Shown: positions 45,241-54,580 of the stretch, one piece after another
Layout of the letters: the number at the start of each line of letters is the position of its first letter
How positions within the stretch are numbered: position 1 is the first letter of the stretch
NCBI GenBank assembly: GCA_030145845.1
Contig: JAIXHJ010000018.1
Span: 1 to 64,000, forward strand
Direction of reading: 5' to 3'
Length of the DNA stretch: 64,000 bases
Origin: Pseudomonadota bacterium
Lineage (GTDB): Bacteria > Pseudomonadota > Gammaproteobacteria > Pseudomonadales > Oceanobacteraceae
Made by a program: the position numbers and the translations under genes
The notes under the pieces: generated by a model
What the model saw: only the letters and a program-made list of their open reading frames with translations
Databases searched by the model: none
Told to the model about the DNA's origin: nothing

Positions 45241-45704
45241 GGCGTCATCCGCGTGCTCAGCGTCTGCAGGTGGTGCTGGACCTGACCGAGCGGCAGGAGC
45301 AGGATGCACTGCGTGAATGGGGCACGCTGCAGCAGCAGCTGCTTCAGGAGCAGAATCAGCGTCAGCAGCTGGAAGTTTATACGCTTGAGTATCAGCAGCA
45401 GATATCGGCACCCAGGGATACCCCGGTCACGGCGGGCTCCGTGCATAATGCACTGGGCTTTATGGGACAGATTGAAGCGGCACTGAAAAGCCAGAGTCAG
45501 AAAATCCGTCAGGTACAGGATAAAACGGATAAAGCCCGGGAAAGTTATCTGGTTCTGCGCGGCAAGGTAAAAGCCCTTACCGATCTTATTGATAAGCTTG
45601 AACAGGAGTTCATGCTTCAGGATGAAAAAAATGCCCAGAAACAGGCGGATGAGTGGGCAAACCGCGCCGCTTTCCGGTCACGTTCTTCCCGACATTCGTC
45701 GTAA
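45237..45704 (+). CDS. fliJ: FliJ, export apparatus coiled-coil protein
   Basis: FliJ is a long antiparallel coiled coil that sits in the FliI ring and recycles chaperones. The 155-aa protein is almost entirely helical and Gln/Glu/Lys-rich ([20 protein letters not shown] at the start, [20 protein letters not shown] near the end). It is translationally coupled to fliI by a 4-bp overlap and is the last gene of the fliE operon. Confidence 0.92.
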   Translation: MRRHPRAQRLQVVLDLTERQEQDALREWGTLQQQLLQEQNQRQQLEVYTLEYQQQISAPRDTPVTAGSVHNALGFMGQIEAALKSQSQKIRQVQDKTDKARESYLVLRGKVKALTDLIDKLEQEFMLQDEKNAQKQADEWANRAAFRSRSSRHSS

Positions 45705-45814
45705 TATATTGTATTCCCTGTCTCAGGTTAAATTGTTAATTTATTGATTTAAACAACTATTTTTCTGCACTTCTGCATTTCTCCTTCCGTTGATTATATA
45801 AATAACTATTAACT

Positions 45815-45841
45815 TAAATATTAATAGCTGGATACCGCTAG
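45815..45841 (+). promoter_or_regulatory. Possible sigma-28 promoter for the chemotaxis operon
   Basis: TAAA (45815-45818), 15 bp, then ACCGCTAG (45834-45841) keeps the FliA spacing and 5 of 8 positions of the -10. The region 45705-45898 is strikingly AT-rich and lacks a sigma-54 match. Confidence 0.4.
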
Positions 45842-45898
45842 CAGGCCGGTGAAGTCAGGCTACTCTTAGGAAAAAGAACACCATAATAAGGGTCAGTT

Positions 45899-46198
45899 AT
45901 GACGGATGCGGTAACCATTCAATGCGGCGAGCGCCTCAGTATTGAGATGGTGGAGGAATTATTTTCCCGGGTGGAAGAATCACTGCACAACAGCGGTGAT
46001 ATTTGCCTGGCGGGAAATGATATCCAGTTCTGTGATACGGCCGGACTGCAGCTGATTCTGTCGCTGCAGAAAACCCTGACCAAGACCGGCGGAAGTATCT
46101 GCTGGCAGGGTGTCAGCCCGGTTCTGACTGAAACGGCTGCCTACCTTGGGCTGACCGGAGCCCTGAACCTTTCTGAATATTCTCAGCTTACTGATTAA
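45899..46198 (+). CDS. STAS-domain protein at the head of the chemotaxis operon
   Basis: This 99-aa protein is a single STAS domain of the SpoIIAA/MlaB type. The diagnostic loop reads DTAGLQLIL (Asp46-Thr47-Ala48-Gly49). STAS antagonists normally have Ser after the Asp as the phosphorylation site; here it is Thr. Its role in the chemosensory system is unknown. It could bind CheA, CheY or the receptor, or take part in partner switching with the HsbR-like protein downstream. It lies 15 bp before cheY. Confidence 0.82.
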   Translation: MTDAVTIQCGERLSIEMVEELFSRVEESLHNSGDICLAGNDIQFCDTAGLQLILSLQKTLTKTGGSICWQGVSPVLTETAAYLGLTGALNLSEYSQLTD

Positions 46199-46213
46199 CA
46201 GGAGTTATCAATC

Positions 46214-46576
46214 ATGGCGAGCATTTTAGCTGTCGACGATTCTGCATCCATGCGCCAGATGGTGTCATTTACCCTGCGCGGGGCCGGTCATGAAGTTCAG
46301 GAAGCTTCAGACGGTGTGGAAGCGCTGCGTCTGGCTAATGACAAAAAATACGATCTGGTTCTGTCCGACGTCAATATGCCGAATATGAATGGCATTGAAC
46401 TGGTTAAGGAATTACGCGCTCTGGCCGATTATAAATTTGTACCGGTACTGATGCTGACCACGGAATCTGCCGGTGATATGAAAATGCAGGGCAAACAGGC
46501 CGGTGCCACAGGCTGGATTGTTAAACCCTTTAATCCTGACCAGTTACTGAGCACGATCAAGCGCGTGCTGGGGTAA
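46214..46576 (+). CDS. cheY: CheY-like single-domain response regulator
   Basis: CheY carries the phosphoryl signal from CheA to the motor switch. The 120-aa protein is one receiver domain with Asp8/Asp9, phosphoacceptor Asp52 (LSDVNMP), Thr in MLTTES and Lys in WIVKPFNPDQ. By context it matches cheY2 of Pseudomonas. Whether it binds FliM or serves another output cannot be decided here. Confidence 0.93.
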   Translation: MASILAVDDSASMRQMVSFTLRGAGHEVQEASDGVEALRLANDKKYDLVLSDVNMPNMNGIELVKELRALADYKFVPVLMLTTESAGDMKMQGKQAGATGWIVKPFNPDQLLSTIKRVLG

Positions 46577-46580
46577 GTGT

Positions 46581-48671
46581 ATGAGTATTGATCTTTCGCA
46601 ATTTCATCAGGTCTTTTTCGAAGAAAGTTTCGAGGGGCTGGATGTTATGGAAAGTCAGTTACTCGACCTGACGCCGGAAAGCGTGGACGCTGAAGCGGTC
46701 AATACCATTTTCCGCGCTGCGCACTCCATCAAAGGTGGGGCCGGTACCTTTGGTTTTATGCAGATATCCGATTTTACCCATGTGGTCGAAACCCTGCTGG
46801 ATGAAATCCGTTCCGCTAAGCGTCCGATGCTGCGTATGTATGTGGATCTTTTTCTGCAATCTGTGGATTGTCTGCGTGCCATGCTGAGCAGTCTGCAGGC
46901 CGGTGATACGCCGGACGGCGAACGCCCGGCACTGCTGAAAACTGAGTTTGAAAAAATTCTCGCCGGCGATGACAGCGCTGCACCTGTTAGCACAGACAGT
47001 ACCGTTGCAGAGGCGGAAGACGTCAGCGGTGGTGCAGGCTGGCGGATACATTTTCATCCGGGGCAGGATATTCTGCAGACCGGTAATGAGCCTTTCCGTA
47101 TGTTCCGGGAATTGCAGGAGCTGGTCGGTGAAGACTCTCTGACCGTGATTCCTGATACGTCAGCAGTACCAGAAATCAGCAGCCTCAATCCGGAACTCTG
47201 TTACCTGAACTGGGTACTGGAAGTCCGTAAAGATATCGATAAAGAAACCCTCGCCAGTGTGTTCGAATGGGTCGAGGACGACTGTGATATCCGTTATGAG
47301 GCATTGTCTTCCGCCACGGAAGACGCCGATGCTGCTACTGAAACGGATGTCGCCGCAGAAACCCCTGACACGGATCAACCGGCAGCCATACCGGAAGCCG
47401 TTGCCGCGGCTGTGAATGCAGCGGCTGCCGTGTCAGCGTCACAGGCAAAAAAATCCCCGGCCAAGAACAGCGAACCATCTTCCATTCGGGTGTCGATCGA
47501 TAAAGTCGACAGCCTGATCAACATGGTCGGTGAATTGGTGATTACCCAGTCCATGCTCGGACAGCTGGGGCAGGAATTTGATATGAGTCGCCTGGCGCGG
47601 CTGCAGGAAGGTTTATCCCAGCTGGAACACAACACGCGTGAGTTGCAGGAAAGCGTCATGAAGATCCGCATGATGCCGATCAGCTTTGCCTTCAGCCGCT
47701 TTCCGCGCCTGGTCCGGGACCTGGGTTCGCAGCTGGGTAAAGACGTTAACCTGGTTATGTTGGGCGAGAATACCGAGCTGGATAAGACGGTAATGGAAAA
47801 AATCGGTGATCCGTTAGTGCATCTGGTCAGGAATTCCATGGATCACGGACTGGAAACAACAGAAAAACGGATTGCCGCCGGTAAAGCAGCGCAGGGAAAA
47901 ATTACGCTGAATGCCTTTCATCAGGGTGGCAATATTGTTATCGAAGTAAAAGATGACGGTGCCGGGCTGAACGAAGAAAAAATTCTCAGTAAAGCACGGG
48001 AAAGAAAACTGGTACCGGAAAATACTGAGCTGTCAGCAGAAGAAATTCATCAGCTTATTTTCCTGCCCGGCTTCTCCACCTCTGACAGTGTCAGCGATAT
48101 TTCCGGCCGCGGCGTGGGTATGGATGTTGTCCGCCGTAATATCAACGAACTGAACGGCACGATTGAAGTACAGTCACGTCGTGGAGAGGGTTCAACCTTT
48201 GTTATCCGCCTGCCGCTGACACTGGCGATACTGGATGGCCAGCTGGTGCGGGTAAAGAACGAGACCTATATCTTTCCGCTGGTGTCGATTGTCGAATCGA
48301 TTCAGCTGCAGAAGCGTTCACTTAACCACATTACCGGCAGTCAGTTTGTGATGAAGCTGCGCGATGAATATATACCGATTGTACGGCTGGATAATCTTTT
48401 CGGTCTGCGCCGTAAAGAAGAAGAGGCGGAAAACCCGATGCTGGTGGTGGTGGAAGGTGATAACGAGAAAATCGGTATTGTGGTTGATGATCTCCTTGGT
48501 CAGCAGCAGGTGGTGATCAAGAGTCTGGAACAGAACTATCAGAGGGTTCACGGTATTTCAGGTGCCACGATTCTGGGTGACGGAACTGTTGCCCTGATTA
48601 TTGATATTTCCGGCATTGGTAAAACGGTTGAGCCTTCCAAAACAACCCCAGGATCTGAACAGGCAGCCTAG
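46581..48671 (+). CDS. cheA: CheA, chemotaxis histidine kinase
   Basis: CheA autophosphorylates under receptor control and passes phosphate to CheY and CheB. The 696-aa protein has an Hpt domain (His48 in AAHSIKGGAGTFGF) and a linker domain (about 155-245) of the form WRIHFHPG...GNEPFRMFRELQEL...FEWVEDDC in place of a classical P2. An Ala-rich spacer follows, then dimerisation (DSLINMVGELVITQSML), ATPase (LVRNSMDHGLE, DDGAGL, GRGVGMDVVRRNI) and CheW-like domains. This layout is usual for F7-type CheA outside enterobacteria. Confidence 0.95.
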   Translation: MSIDLSQFHQVFFEESFEGLDVMESQLLDLTPESVDAEAVNTIFRAAHSIKGGAGTFGFMQISDFTHVVETLLDEIRSAKRPMLRMYVDLFLQSVDCLRAMLSSLQAGDTPDGERPALLKTEFEKILAGDDSAAPVSTDSTVAEAEDVSGGAGWRIHFHPGQDILQTGNEPFRMFRELQELVGEDSLTVIPDTSAVPEISSLNPELCYLNWVLEVRKDIDKETLASVFEWVEDDCDIRYEALSSATEDADAATETDVAAETPDTDQPAAIPEAVAAAVNAAAAVSASQAKKSPAKNSEPSSIRVSIDKVDSLINMVGELVITQSMLGQLGQEFDMSRLARLQEGLSQLEHNTRELQESVMKIRMMPISFAFSRFPRLVRDLGSQLGKDVNLVMLGENTELDKTVMEKIGDPLVHLVRNSMDHGLETTEKRIAAGKAAQGKITLNAFHQGGNIVIEVKDDGAGLNEEKILSKARERKLVPENTELSAEEIHQLIFLPGFSTSDSVSDISGRGVGMDVVRRNINELNGTIEVQSRRGEGSTFVIRLPLTLAILDGQLVRVKNETYIFPLVSIVESIQLQKRSLNHITGSQFVMKLRDEYIPIVRLDNLFGLRRKEEEAENPMLVVVEGDNEKIGIVVDDLLGQQQVVIKSLEQNYQRVHGISGATILGDGTVALIIDISGIGKTVEPSKTTPGSEQAA

Positions 48672-49186
48672 TGATGACTATGAATGCAGCAGAGACAGTC
48701 AAAGACCCGGCCCGGGATCATGAACAGCAGTTTCTCACCTTTATGATGGCCGACGAAGAATATGGTGTGGATATCCTGGCGGTTCAGGAAATCCGAGGCT
48801 GGGAAGAGTCCACCCTGATTCCCAATGCGCCGGAGTACATCCGTGGTGTCATTAACCTGCGTGGCACCATTGTTCCGATTATGGATCTGCGTATCCGTTT
48901 CGGGCTGGAGCGGGTTGAATACAGTCCGCTGACGGTGGTGATTATTCTCAAGGTTGAAAAAGAGCATGGTGACCGGGTGATGGGCATCGTCGTCGATGCG
49001 GTATCCGACGTTTATACCATTGCTGACGAAGATACACGCCGGCCACCGGAACTCAGTGAAGATGACAACTCAGGTTTTATTCGTGGGCTGGTCAATGTTA
49101 ACGGGAAGATGGTGATTCTTCTCGATGTGGATGAATTGCTCCGGATTCCGGAACGACAGAAAATGGCAGGCCTGCTGGCCGGATAA
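48671..49186 (+). CDS. cheW: CheW, receptor-kinase coupling protein
   Basis: CheW bridges chemoreceptors and CheA. The 171-aa protein is a single CheW domain (FLTFMMADEEYGVDILAVQE, RGVINLRGTIVPIMDLRIRF, VNVNGKMVILLDVDELL). The listed GTG start overlaps the cheA stop by 1 bp; ATGs at 48674 and 48680 are also possible. Confidence 0.95.
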   Translation: MMTMNAAETVKDPARDHEQQFLTFMMADEEYGVDILAVQEIRGWEESTLIPNAPEYIRGVINLRGTIVPIMDLRIRFGLERVEYSPLTVVIILKVEKEHGDRVMGIVVDAVSDVYTIADEDTRRPPELSEDDNSGFIRGLVNVNGKMVILLDVDELLRIPERQKMAGLLAG

Positions 49187-49237
49187 AATAACAGGTCTGC
49201 AATGGCAGCAGTGACTGCCTGCGGCGAGGAGAACGTG

Positions 49238-51592
49238 ATGGGTATATTCAGCAATCTGATGGGTTCAGGCGTCAGCCAGAGAGAAAAAGAACTTGAGTCA
49301 ACACTGGCGGCTCTGGATAAGAGTATGGCCCGTATTGAGTTTTCAATGGATGGTACCATTCTGGACGCCAATGAAAACTTTCTTAATGTGATGGGCTACC
49401 AGGCGTCAGAGGTTGTCGGTAAACATCACCGTATCTTTGTCGATACGGACTACCGCGACAGTGATGAATATAAGGAGTTCTGGGACACTCTTAACCGCGG
49501 CCGTTTCCTGCAGGCGGAGTATCTGCGTATCGGTAAGGGTGGGAAAGAAATCTGGATTCAGGCCTCCTATAACCCGGTGCTGGATGATAATGGTAAGCCG
49601 TATAAAGTTGTCAAATACGCAACCGATATCACGGCACGGGTGATGAAAGACCGGGAAAACCAGTTCAACGCCAATGCTGCCGGTGCGCTGGAAATCTGTC
49701 AGGCCAATGTCATGCTGGCTGATAACGACATGAATATCCTGTATATGAATGACAGTCTCAGAGCAATGCTGGGGGAGCGTGAAGCCAGTCTGAAAACGGC
49801 TCTGCCTGCCTTTGATCTCAAAACTCTGGTGGGCACCAATGTCGATGTTTTCCATAAGCAGCCAGCGCACCAGCGTAAAATGATTTCTGAGCTGAAACAG
49901 CCTTACCGTACTCTGCTTGACGTGGCAGGCCTGAAATTTTCGCTGACGGCGACGCCGTGGAAAGACACCGAAGGAAAACGTATCGGTACCATCGTTGAGT
50001 GGGTGGATAAAACGGAAGAGCTTGCCCGTCAGGAAGAAGAGCGTGAAATTGCCAACGCCAACGCCAGGGTGAAACAGGCACTGGATGTAGTCACCACCAA
50101 TGCCATGATCGCTGACAATGACTGCAATATTATTTATATGAACGATGCTGTGACCAGCATGATGCGCGAAGCCGAAACGGATCTTAAAAAGGATATCCCG
50201 GGCTTTGATGCCAGAAGCCTGGTGGGAAAAAATATCGATACTTTCCATAAAAATCCGGCTCATCAGCGTTCCATGCTGAGTGCGCTCAGCAGCACGTACC
50301 ACACCGAAATCAGAGTCGGCGGACGGACCTTTTCGCTGATTGCCAACCCTATCTACAACGATGACGAAGAGCGTATCGGTACCATTGTTGAATGGCGTGA
50401 CCGTACGCAGGAAGTGGCTGCAGAGCAGGAAATTGATGCGATTGTGGAATCGGCCGCCGCCGGCGACCTGTCAGCACGGCTGGAAATTGCCGGTAAGCAG
50501 GGCTTCTTCCTCAAGCTCAGTGAAGGCCTGAACCGCCTGCTGACCATCTCTGACAGTGTGGTCAGCGATACGATCCGGGTGTTCGATGCGCTGGCGCATG
50601 GCAATCTGACCCGCCGTATTGATGATAATTATCAGGGGGCGTTCGATAAACTGAAGCAGGATGCCAATGCGACGGTTGATCGCCTGACCGATATTATTAC
50701 CCGTATCCGCGAGGCCGCTTCCACCGTATCCACCGGTGCCAGCGAAATTGCACAGGGTAACGCCGATCTGAGTAAACGTACTGAGTCACAGGCGTCCAGT
50801 CTGGAAGAAACCGCGTCCAGCATGGAGGAAATGACCAGTGCGGTAAAACAGACCAGTGAAAATTCAGTGCATGCCAATGAGCTGGCAGCGTCTGCTAAAC
50901 AGAAAGCCACCACCGGCGGCGAAGTGGTAAGCAAGGCCGTAGTGGCGATGGAAGAAATCAATCAGGCCAGCAAGAAAATTGCCGACATTATCAGCGTGAT
51001 TGATGAAATTGCCTTCCAGACCAACCTGCTGGCTCTGAATGCGGCGGTTGAGGCTGCCAGAGCGGGCGAACAGGGCCGTGGCTTTGCCGTGGTCGCGGGC
51101 GAAGTACGTAATCTGGCGCAGCGTTCAGCCGGCGCCGCGCGTGAGATTAAAGACCTGATCCGTGACAGCGTTGATAAAGTGGAAGCCGGTACATCGCTGG
51201 TGAATGAATCCGGTAAAACCCTGGATGAAATTATTCAGTCAGTGGATCGTGTATCTGTCATGATTCAGGAAATCAGTACCGCTGCCCGCGAGCAGTCTTC
51301 CGGTATTGAACAGGTCAACAGTGCAGTTGCGCAGATGGACGAGATGACGCAGCAGAATGCGGCCCTGGTTGAGGAAGCCTCGGCAGCGGGTGAAGCTATG
51401 GCGGAACAGGCGCAGTCGATGACCCAGATGATGGAATTCTTTACCCTCAGTGAAGGCAGCTTCGGCGCCGTCGTGGCGCCGGTGGCTTCTGCTCCGGTGG
51501 TCAGCGGCAAAAAGTCCACCGGCCAGACCTTCGGTCAGAAAAACAGTGGTTTTTCGGTAAGTTCTGATGACGATGATTGGGCAGAGTTCTGA
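49238..51592 (+). CDS. Soluble chemoreceptor with three PAS domains and C-terminal CheR-tether-like pentapeptide
   Basis: This 784-aa methyl-accepting protein lacks membrane segments. It has PAS1 (about 30-150), then two closely related PAS domains (about 160-275 and 290-405), each with ADND-x-NI-x-YMND and [13 protein letters not shown]-like region follows (about 415-510), then a signalling domain with the canonical tip ([20 protein letters not shown]). The last residues, DDDDWAEF, end in xWxxF, the form of the NWETF/GWEEF tether for CheR. It resembles Aer2/McpB of the Pseudomonas Che2 system in context. The PAS ligand (flavin, haem or none) is not evident. The ATG at 49238 has GAGGAG upstream. 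Confidence 0.93.
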   Translation: MGIFSNLMGSGVSQREKELESTLAALDKSMARIEFSMDGTILDANENFLNVMGYQASEVVGKHHRIFVDTDYRDSDEYKEFWDTLNRGRFLQAEYLRIGKGGKEIWIQASYNPVLDDNGKPYKVVKYATDITARVMKDRENQFNANAAGALEICQANVMLADNDMNILYMNDSLRAMLGEREASLKTALPAFDLKTLVGTNVDVFHKQPAHQRKMISELKQPYRTLLDVAGLKFSLTATPWKDTEGKRIGTIVEWVDKTEELARQEEEREIANANARVKQALDVVTTNAMIADNDCNIIYMNDAVTSMMREAETDLKKDIPGFDARSLVGKNIDTFHKNPAHQRSMLSALSSTYHTEIRVGGRTFSLIANPIYNDDEERIGTIVEWRDRTQEVAAEQEIDAIVESAAAGDLSARLEIAGKQGFFLKLSEGLNRLLTISDSVVSDTIRVFDALAHGNLTRRIDDNYQGAFDKLKQDANATVDRLTDIITRIREAASTVSTGASEIAQGNADLSKRTESQASSLEETASSMEEMTSAVKQTSENSVHANELAASAKQKATTGGEVVSKAVVAMEEINQASKKIADIISVIDEIAFQTNLLALNAAVEAARAGEQGRGFAVVAGEVRNLAQRSAGAAREIKDLIRDSVDKVEAGTSLVNESGKTLDEIIQSVDRVSVMIQEISTAAREQSSGIEQVNSAVAQMDEMTQQNAALVEEASAAGEAMAEQAQSMTQMMEFFTLSEGSFGAVVAPVASAPVVSGKKSTGQTFGQKNSGFSVSSDDDDWAEF

Positions 51593-52457
51593 TAACGTGG
51601 CAGAAATAAAGCAATCTGTGCCCGCCGGGCAGACAGGGGAGGTCCGCGAATTTCTGATGACAGATGCGGACTTTGCCCATATTTCAAAGCTGGCAGGTGA
51701 GCTGACCGGCATCGTGCTGGCCGAGCATAAACGTAATATGGTTTACAGCCGCATTGCCCGCCGGGTCAGGGCGCATAATATGTCGAGCTTTGCGGAATAT
51801 CTGCAGTACCTTGATCAGAATCTGACCTCGGAAGCGACCAGCTTTATTAATTCGCTGACCACCAATCTGACTTCCTTCTTCCGTGAACCGCATCATTTCC
51901 GCTATCTGAAAGATCGCCTGTTGCCGGATATCAAAGCAGCTGCGCATAAAAGTAAGCGGCTGCGGATCTGGTCGGCCGGTTCCTCCACCGGACAGGAGGC
52001 CTATTCCATTGCCAACACCGTGCGTGAGGCGGGCTTTTCCTCTGACTGGGATATCAGGATTCTTGCTACCGACCTGGATTCCGATGTGCTGGAAACCGGC
52101 CGCCGGGGTATTTATCCATTGTCGACGACCGATGGGCTGGCACCGGAGCTGATCAGAAAAATGTTTCTCCACAGCAAAGACGGTAAGTCGGTGCAGGTGA
52201 AAGAGGAGCTGCGGCGTATGGTTTTCTTCAAACGCCTTAATCTGCTGGAAGAGTGGCCGGTCAAAGGACCGTTTGATGTTATTTTCTGCCGTAACGTGGT
52301 GATCTACTTCAACAAGGATACCCAGAGAATTCTGTTCCGGCGTTTTGCTTCGCTGTTGCCCCAGGGCGGACACCTGATGATCGGGCATTCTGAAAATCTA
52401 TCCGGTATCTGCGATGATTTTACATCCATAGGCCAGACAATGTACCGGAGGACCTGA
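51567..52457 (+). CDS. cheR: CheR, chemoreceptor methyltransferase (second copy)
   Basis: This 296-aa CheR has the N-terminal domain ([32 protein letters not shown]), the SAM-binding region ([19 protein letters not shown]) and [11 protein letters not shown]. The frame starts inside the receptor gene; ATGs at 51567 and 51573, a GTG at 51597 and an ATG at 51657 are all possible, so the first 30 residues are uncertain. It directly follows a receptor ending in DWAEF, as cheR2 follows aer2/mcpB in P. aeruginosa. It is distinct from the CheR at 4419. Confidence 0.93.
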   Translation: MTMIGQSSDNVAEIKQSVPAGQTGEVREFLMTDADFAHISKLAGELTGIVLAEHKRNMVYSRIARRVRAHNMSSFAEYLQYLDQNLTSEATSFINSLTTNLTSFFREPHHFRYLKDRLLPDIKAAAHKSKRLRIWSAGSSTGQEAYSIANTVREAGFSSDWDIRILATDLDSDVLETGRRGIYPLSTTDGLAPELIRKMFLHSKDGKSVQVKEELRRMVFFKRLNLLEEWPVKGPFDVIFCRNVVIYFNKDTQRILFRRFASLLPQGGHLMIGHSENLSGICDDFTSIGQTMYRRT

Positions 52458-53110
52458 TGAGTATCCATGATGCGGCCCGCCCGGTGCAGCCGCCGGTCAG
52501 TGCAGGTTTTGAGCATGTGAACCGCTACTGGGACACCGTTCATCACGTCTGGGCAGCCAAGATTCTGCCGGGTGAATTTTACGTATCCACCCATGGTGAA
52601 ATGATTGTTACTGTTCTCGGTTCCTGTATCGCGGCCTGTATCCGTGATCGGGTACGGGGGATTGGAGGTATGAACCATTTTATGCTGCCGGAGCAGGGTG
52701 AACATTCGTCGGATGTATGGGGTACCAATCCGAGTACGCACGCTTCCCGCTATGGCAACTGGGCGATGGAATATCTGATCAACGAAATTCTCAAACGCGG
52801 TGGCCGCCGTGAAAACCTGGAAGTAAAGCTGTTCGGAGGCGGACAGATGATTGCTTCTATGACGGATATCGGTCAGCGCAATATTCTCTTTGCACACAAT
52901 TATCTCAGCAATGAAGGTCTGAAGGTTGTTGCATCGGACGTGGGTGATGAGTTTGCCAGAAAGGTGCTGTATTTCCCGGATACCGGTGCGGCCAAGGTCA
53001 GACGTATTAAACAGCTGAAAAACGATACGCTTATCAAACGCGAAGTGGCCTACCAGAAAGAGGTTTCCAGGCCGGCAGTGGCCGATGCCGGCAGTATTGA
53101 TCTGTTCTGA
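52457..53110 (+). CDS. cheD: CheD, chemoreceptor glutamine deamidase
   Basis: CheD deamidates receptor glutamines and can modulate receptor or CheC activity. The 217-aa protein has the catalytic Cys in TVLGSCIAACIRD, His in GGMNHFMLPE, and the family segment EVKLFGGGQMI. The start overlaps the cheR stop by 1 bp (TGATG). It precedes cheB, as in the F7 operon. Confidence 0.95.
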   Translation: MSIHDAARPVQPPVSAGFEHVNRYWDTVHHVWAAKILPGEFYVSTHGEMIVTVLGSCIAACIRDRVRGIGGMNHFMLPEQGEHSSDVWGTNPSTHASRYGNWAMEYLINEILKRGGRRENLEVKLFGGGQMIASMTDIGQRNILFAHNYLSNEGLKVVASDVGDEFARKVLYFPDTGAAKVRRIKQLKNDTLIKREVAYQKEVSRPAVADAGSIDLF

Positions 53111-53129
53111 GTATGACCGGCGGTAAAGG

Positions 53130-54170
53130 ATGATGGAAAAAAAGATTCGCCTGCTGATTATTGATGATTCGGTTCTGATCCGCAAAATGCTGCGCGAAGT
53201 GTTTGACGGCGTTGAGGATATTGAGGTGGTCGGCATGGCCGCAGACCCTTTTATCGCGCGCGATAAAATCAAGCAACTGAATCCGGATGTGCTGACGCTG
53301 GATGTGGAAATGCCGCGCATGAACGGGCTGCAGTTTCTCAGTAATCTGATGAGGCTGAGGCCGATGCCGGTGGTCATGGTCTCGACGCTGACTGCCGCCG
53401 GTGCGCCGGCGACTCTGGATGCGCTGGAAATGGGGGCGGTGGATTACATTGCCAAACCACAGGCTCAGACTGAACAGGCGTTCCGTGAGTTTGCCGGTCA
53501 GCTGACCGAAAAAGTGAGAATGGCGGCGGCTGCCAGGGTGCAGGCGCTGACCGTAACCAAGCCGCTGCGTGCACGGCCGGCGCCGGTTGCGCATGCCGAC
53601 TATTCGCGCCTGATTGCGGTTGGCTCATCCACCGGGGGGACGGAGGCGATCCGGGAGCTGCTCAGCGGTGTGCCGGCAGACTGTCCGCCGATACTGATTA
53701 CCCAGCATATTCCGGCGGTATTCAGTGCGTCGCTGGCGCTGCGGCTGGACCGTAATCTGCCGATGGAGGTGCGCGAAGCAGAAGATGGGCTGCAGGTGCA
53801 GCCGGGCCGGGTCATTATTGCTCACGGTGGGTACCATCTGAAATTCCGCCGTGAAGGTCAGAACCTGTTTTGTGTGCTCGACGATGGCGACAGAGTGAAC
53901 CGTCACAAACCGTCGGTTGAAGTGATGTTTGACTCTCTGGGAGAACTGGTGCGCGGCGAGAAAATGGTGGCGGTTATGCTTACCGGCATGGGAGCTGACG
54001 GCGCCCTGGCGATGAAGCGCCTGCATGACCGTGGTGTCAGAACACTGGCGCAGGATGAATCCAGCTGTGTGGTCTGGGGGATGCCTAAAGCTGCCATTGA
54101 TCTGGGTGCCGCGGACCGTGTGGTTTCTCTTAGCAAAATGTCTGAGGTTATGCTGGAAGCCGCGTTGTGA
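53130..54170 (+). CDS. cheB: CheB, receptor methylesterase
   Basis: CheB removes receptor methyl groups when phosphorylated by CheA. The 346-aa protein has a receiver (Asp12/Asp13, phosphoacceptor Asp58 in LTLDVEMPRMNG) and a methylesterase domain with the catalytic Ser in GSSTGGTEAI, His in ITQHIPAVF and Asp in TGMGADGALAMK. ATGs at 53130 and 53133 are both possible. It closes the chemosensory operon. Confidence 0.95.
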   Translation: MMEKKIRLLIIDDSVLIRKMLREVFDGVEDIEVVGMAADPFIARDKIKQLNPDVLTLDVEMPRMNGLQFLSNLMRLRPMPVVMVSTLTAAGAPATLDALEMGAVDYIAKPQAQTEQAFREFAGQLTEKVRMAAAARVQALTVTKPLRARPAPVAHADYSRLIAVGSSTGGTEAIRELLSGVPADCPPILITQHIPAVFSASLALRLDRNLPMEVREAEDGLQVQPGRVIIAHGGYHLKFRREGQNLFCVLDDGDRVNRHKPSVEVMFDSLGELVRGEKMVAVMLTGMGADGALAMKRLHDRGVRTLAQDESSCVVWGMPKAAIDLGAADRVVSLSKMSEVMLEAAL

Positions 54171-54263
54171 GGCTGACAATTATCAGCTTTGTGCTACACC
54201 TATAAGAAAGGAAAACCGGGCAACCCGCTGCGGTAATAAAGGTAATCGACTGGAGAGTTATCG

Positions 54264-54569
54264 ATGACAGTACAAGCTTCTCTCGCAGGGAACGGGCGGG
54301 AACTGACCATTAAGGTTGATGGCCGCTTTGATTTCAGTGCTCATCAGGAATTCCGTGAAGCCTATGAAAACGTTCCGGGTGAGGTCAAAAGCTTTGTGGT
54401 TGACCTCGGTGGTACGTCCTACCTGGACAGTTCGGCGCTGGGCATGCTGTTGTTGCTGCGGGATTTCGCCGGTGGTGACGGGGCGGATGTACAGATCGTG
54501 AACTGTAATGCGGACGTCCGGAAGATTCTGACGATCTCCAATTTCGAGCAATTATTCACCATTCAGTAG
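54264..54569 (+). CDS. hsbA: HsbA-like STAS anti-sigma-factor antagonist
   Basis: In P. aeruginosa HsbA is an antagonist that binds FlgM when unphosphorylated and the diguanylate cyclase HsbD when phosphorylated, switching between swimming and biofilm. This 101-aa STAS protein has the phosphorylatable loop TSYLDSSALGMLLLL (Asp55-Ser56-Ser57). The order hsbA-hsbR-hptB is that of the Pseudomonas module. FlgM is encoded at 2287-2589; no HsbD is in the window. The start has a weak ribosome-binding site (GGAGAG). Confidence 0.85.
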   Translation: MTVQASLAGNGRELTIKVDGRFDFSAHQEFREAYENVPGEVKSFVVDLGGTSYLDSSALGMLLLLRDFAGGDGADVQIVNCNADVRKILTISNFEQLFTIQ

Positions 54570-54580
54570 ATACTGCTCAC

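Noticed and set aside
52304..53377. 357-codon minus-strand frame
   Set aside because: Antisense to cheR, cheD and cheB, which are clear by domain motifs.
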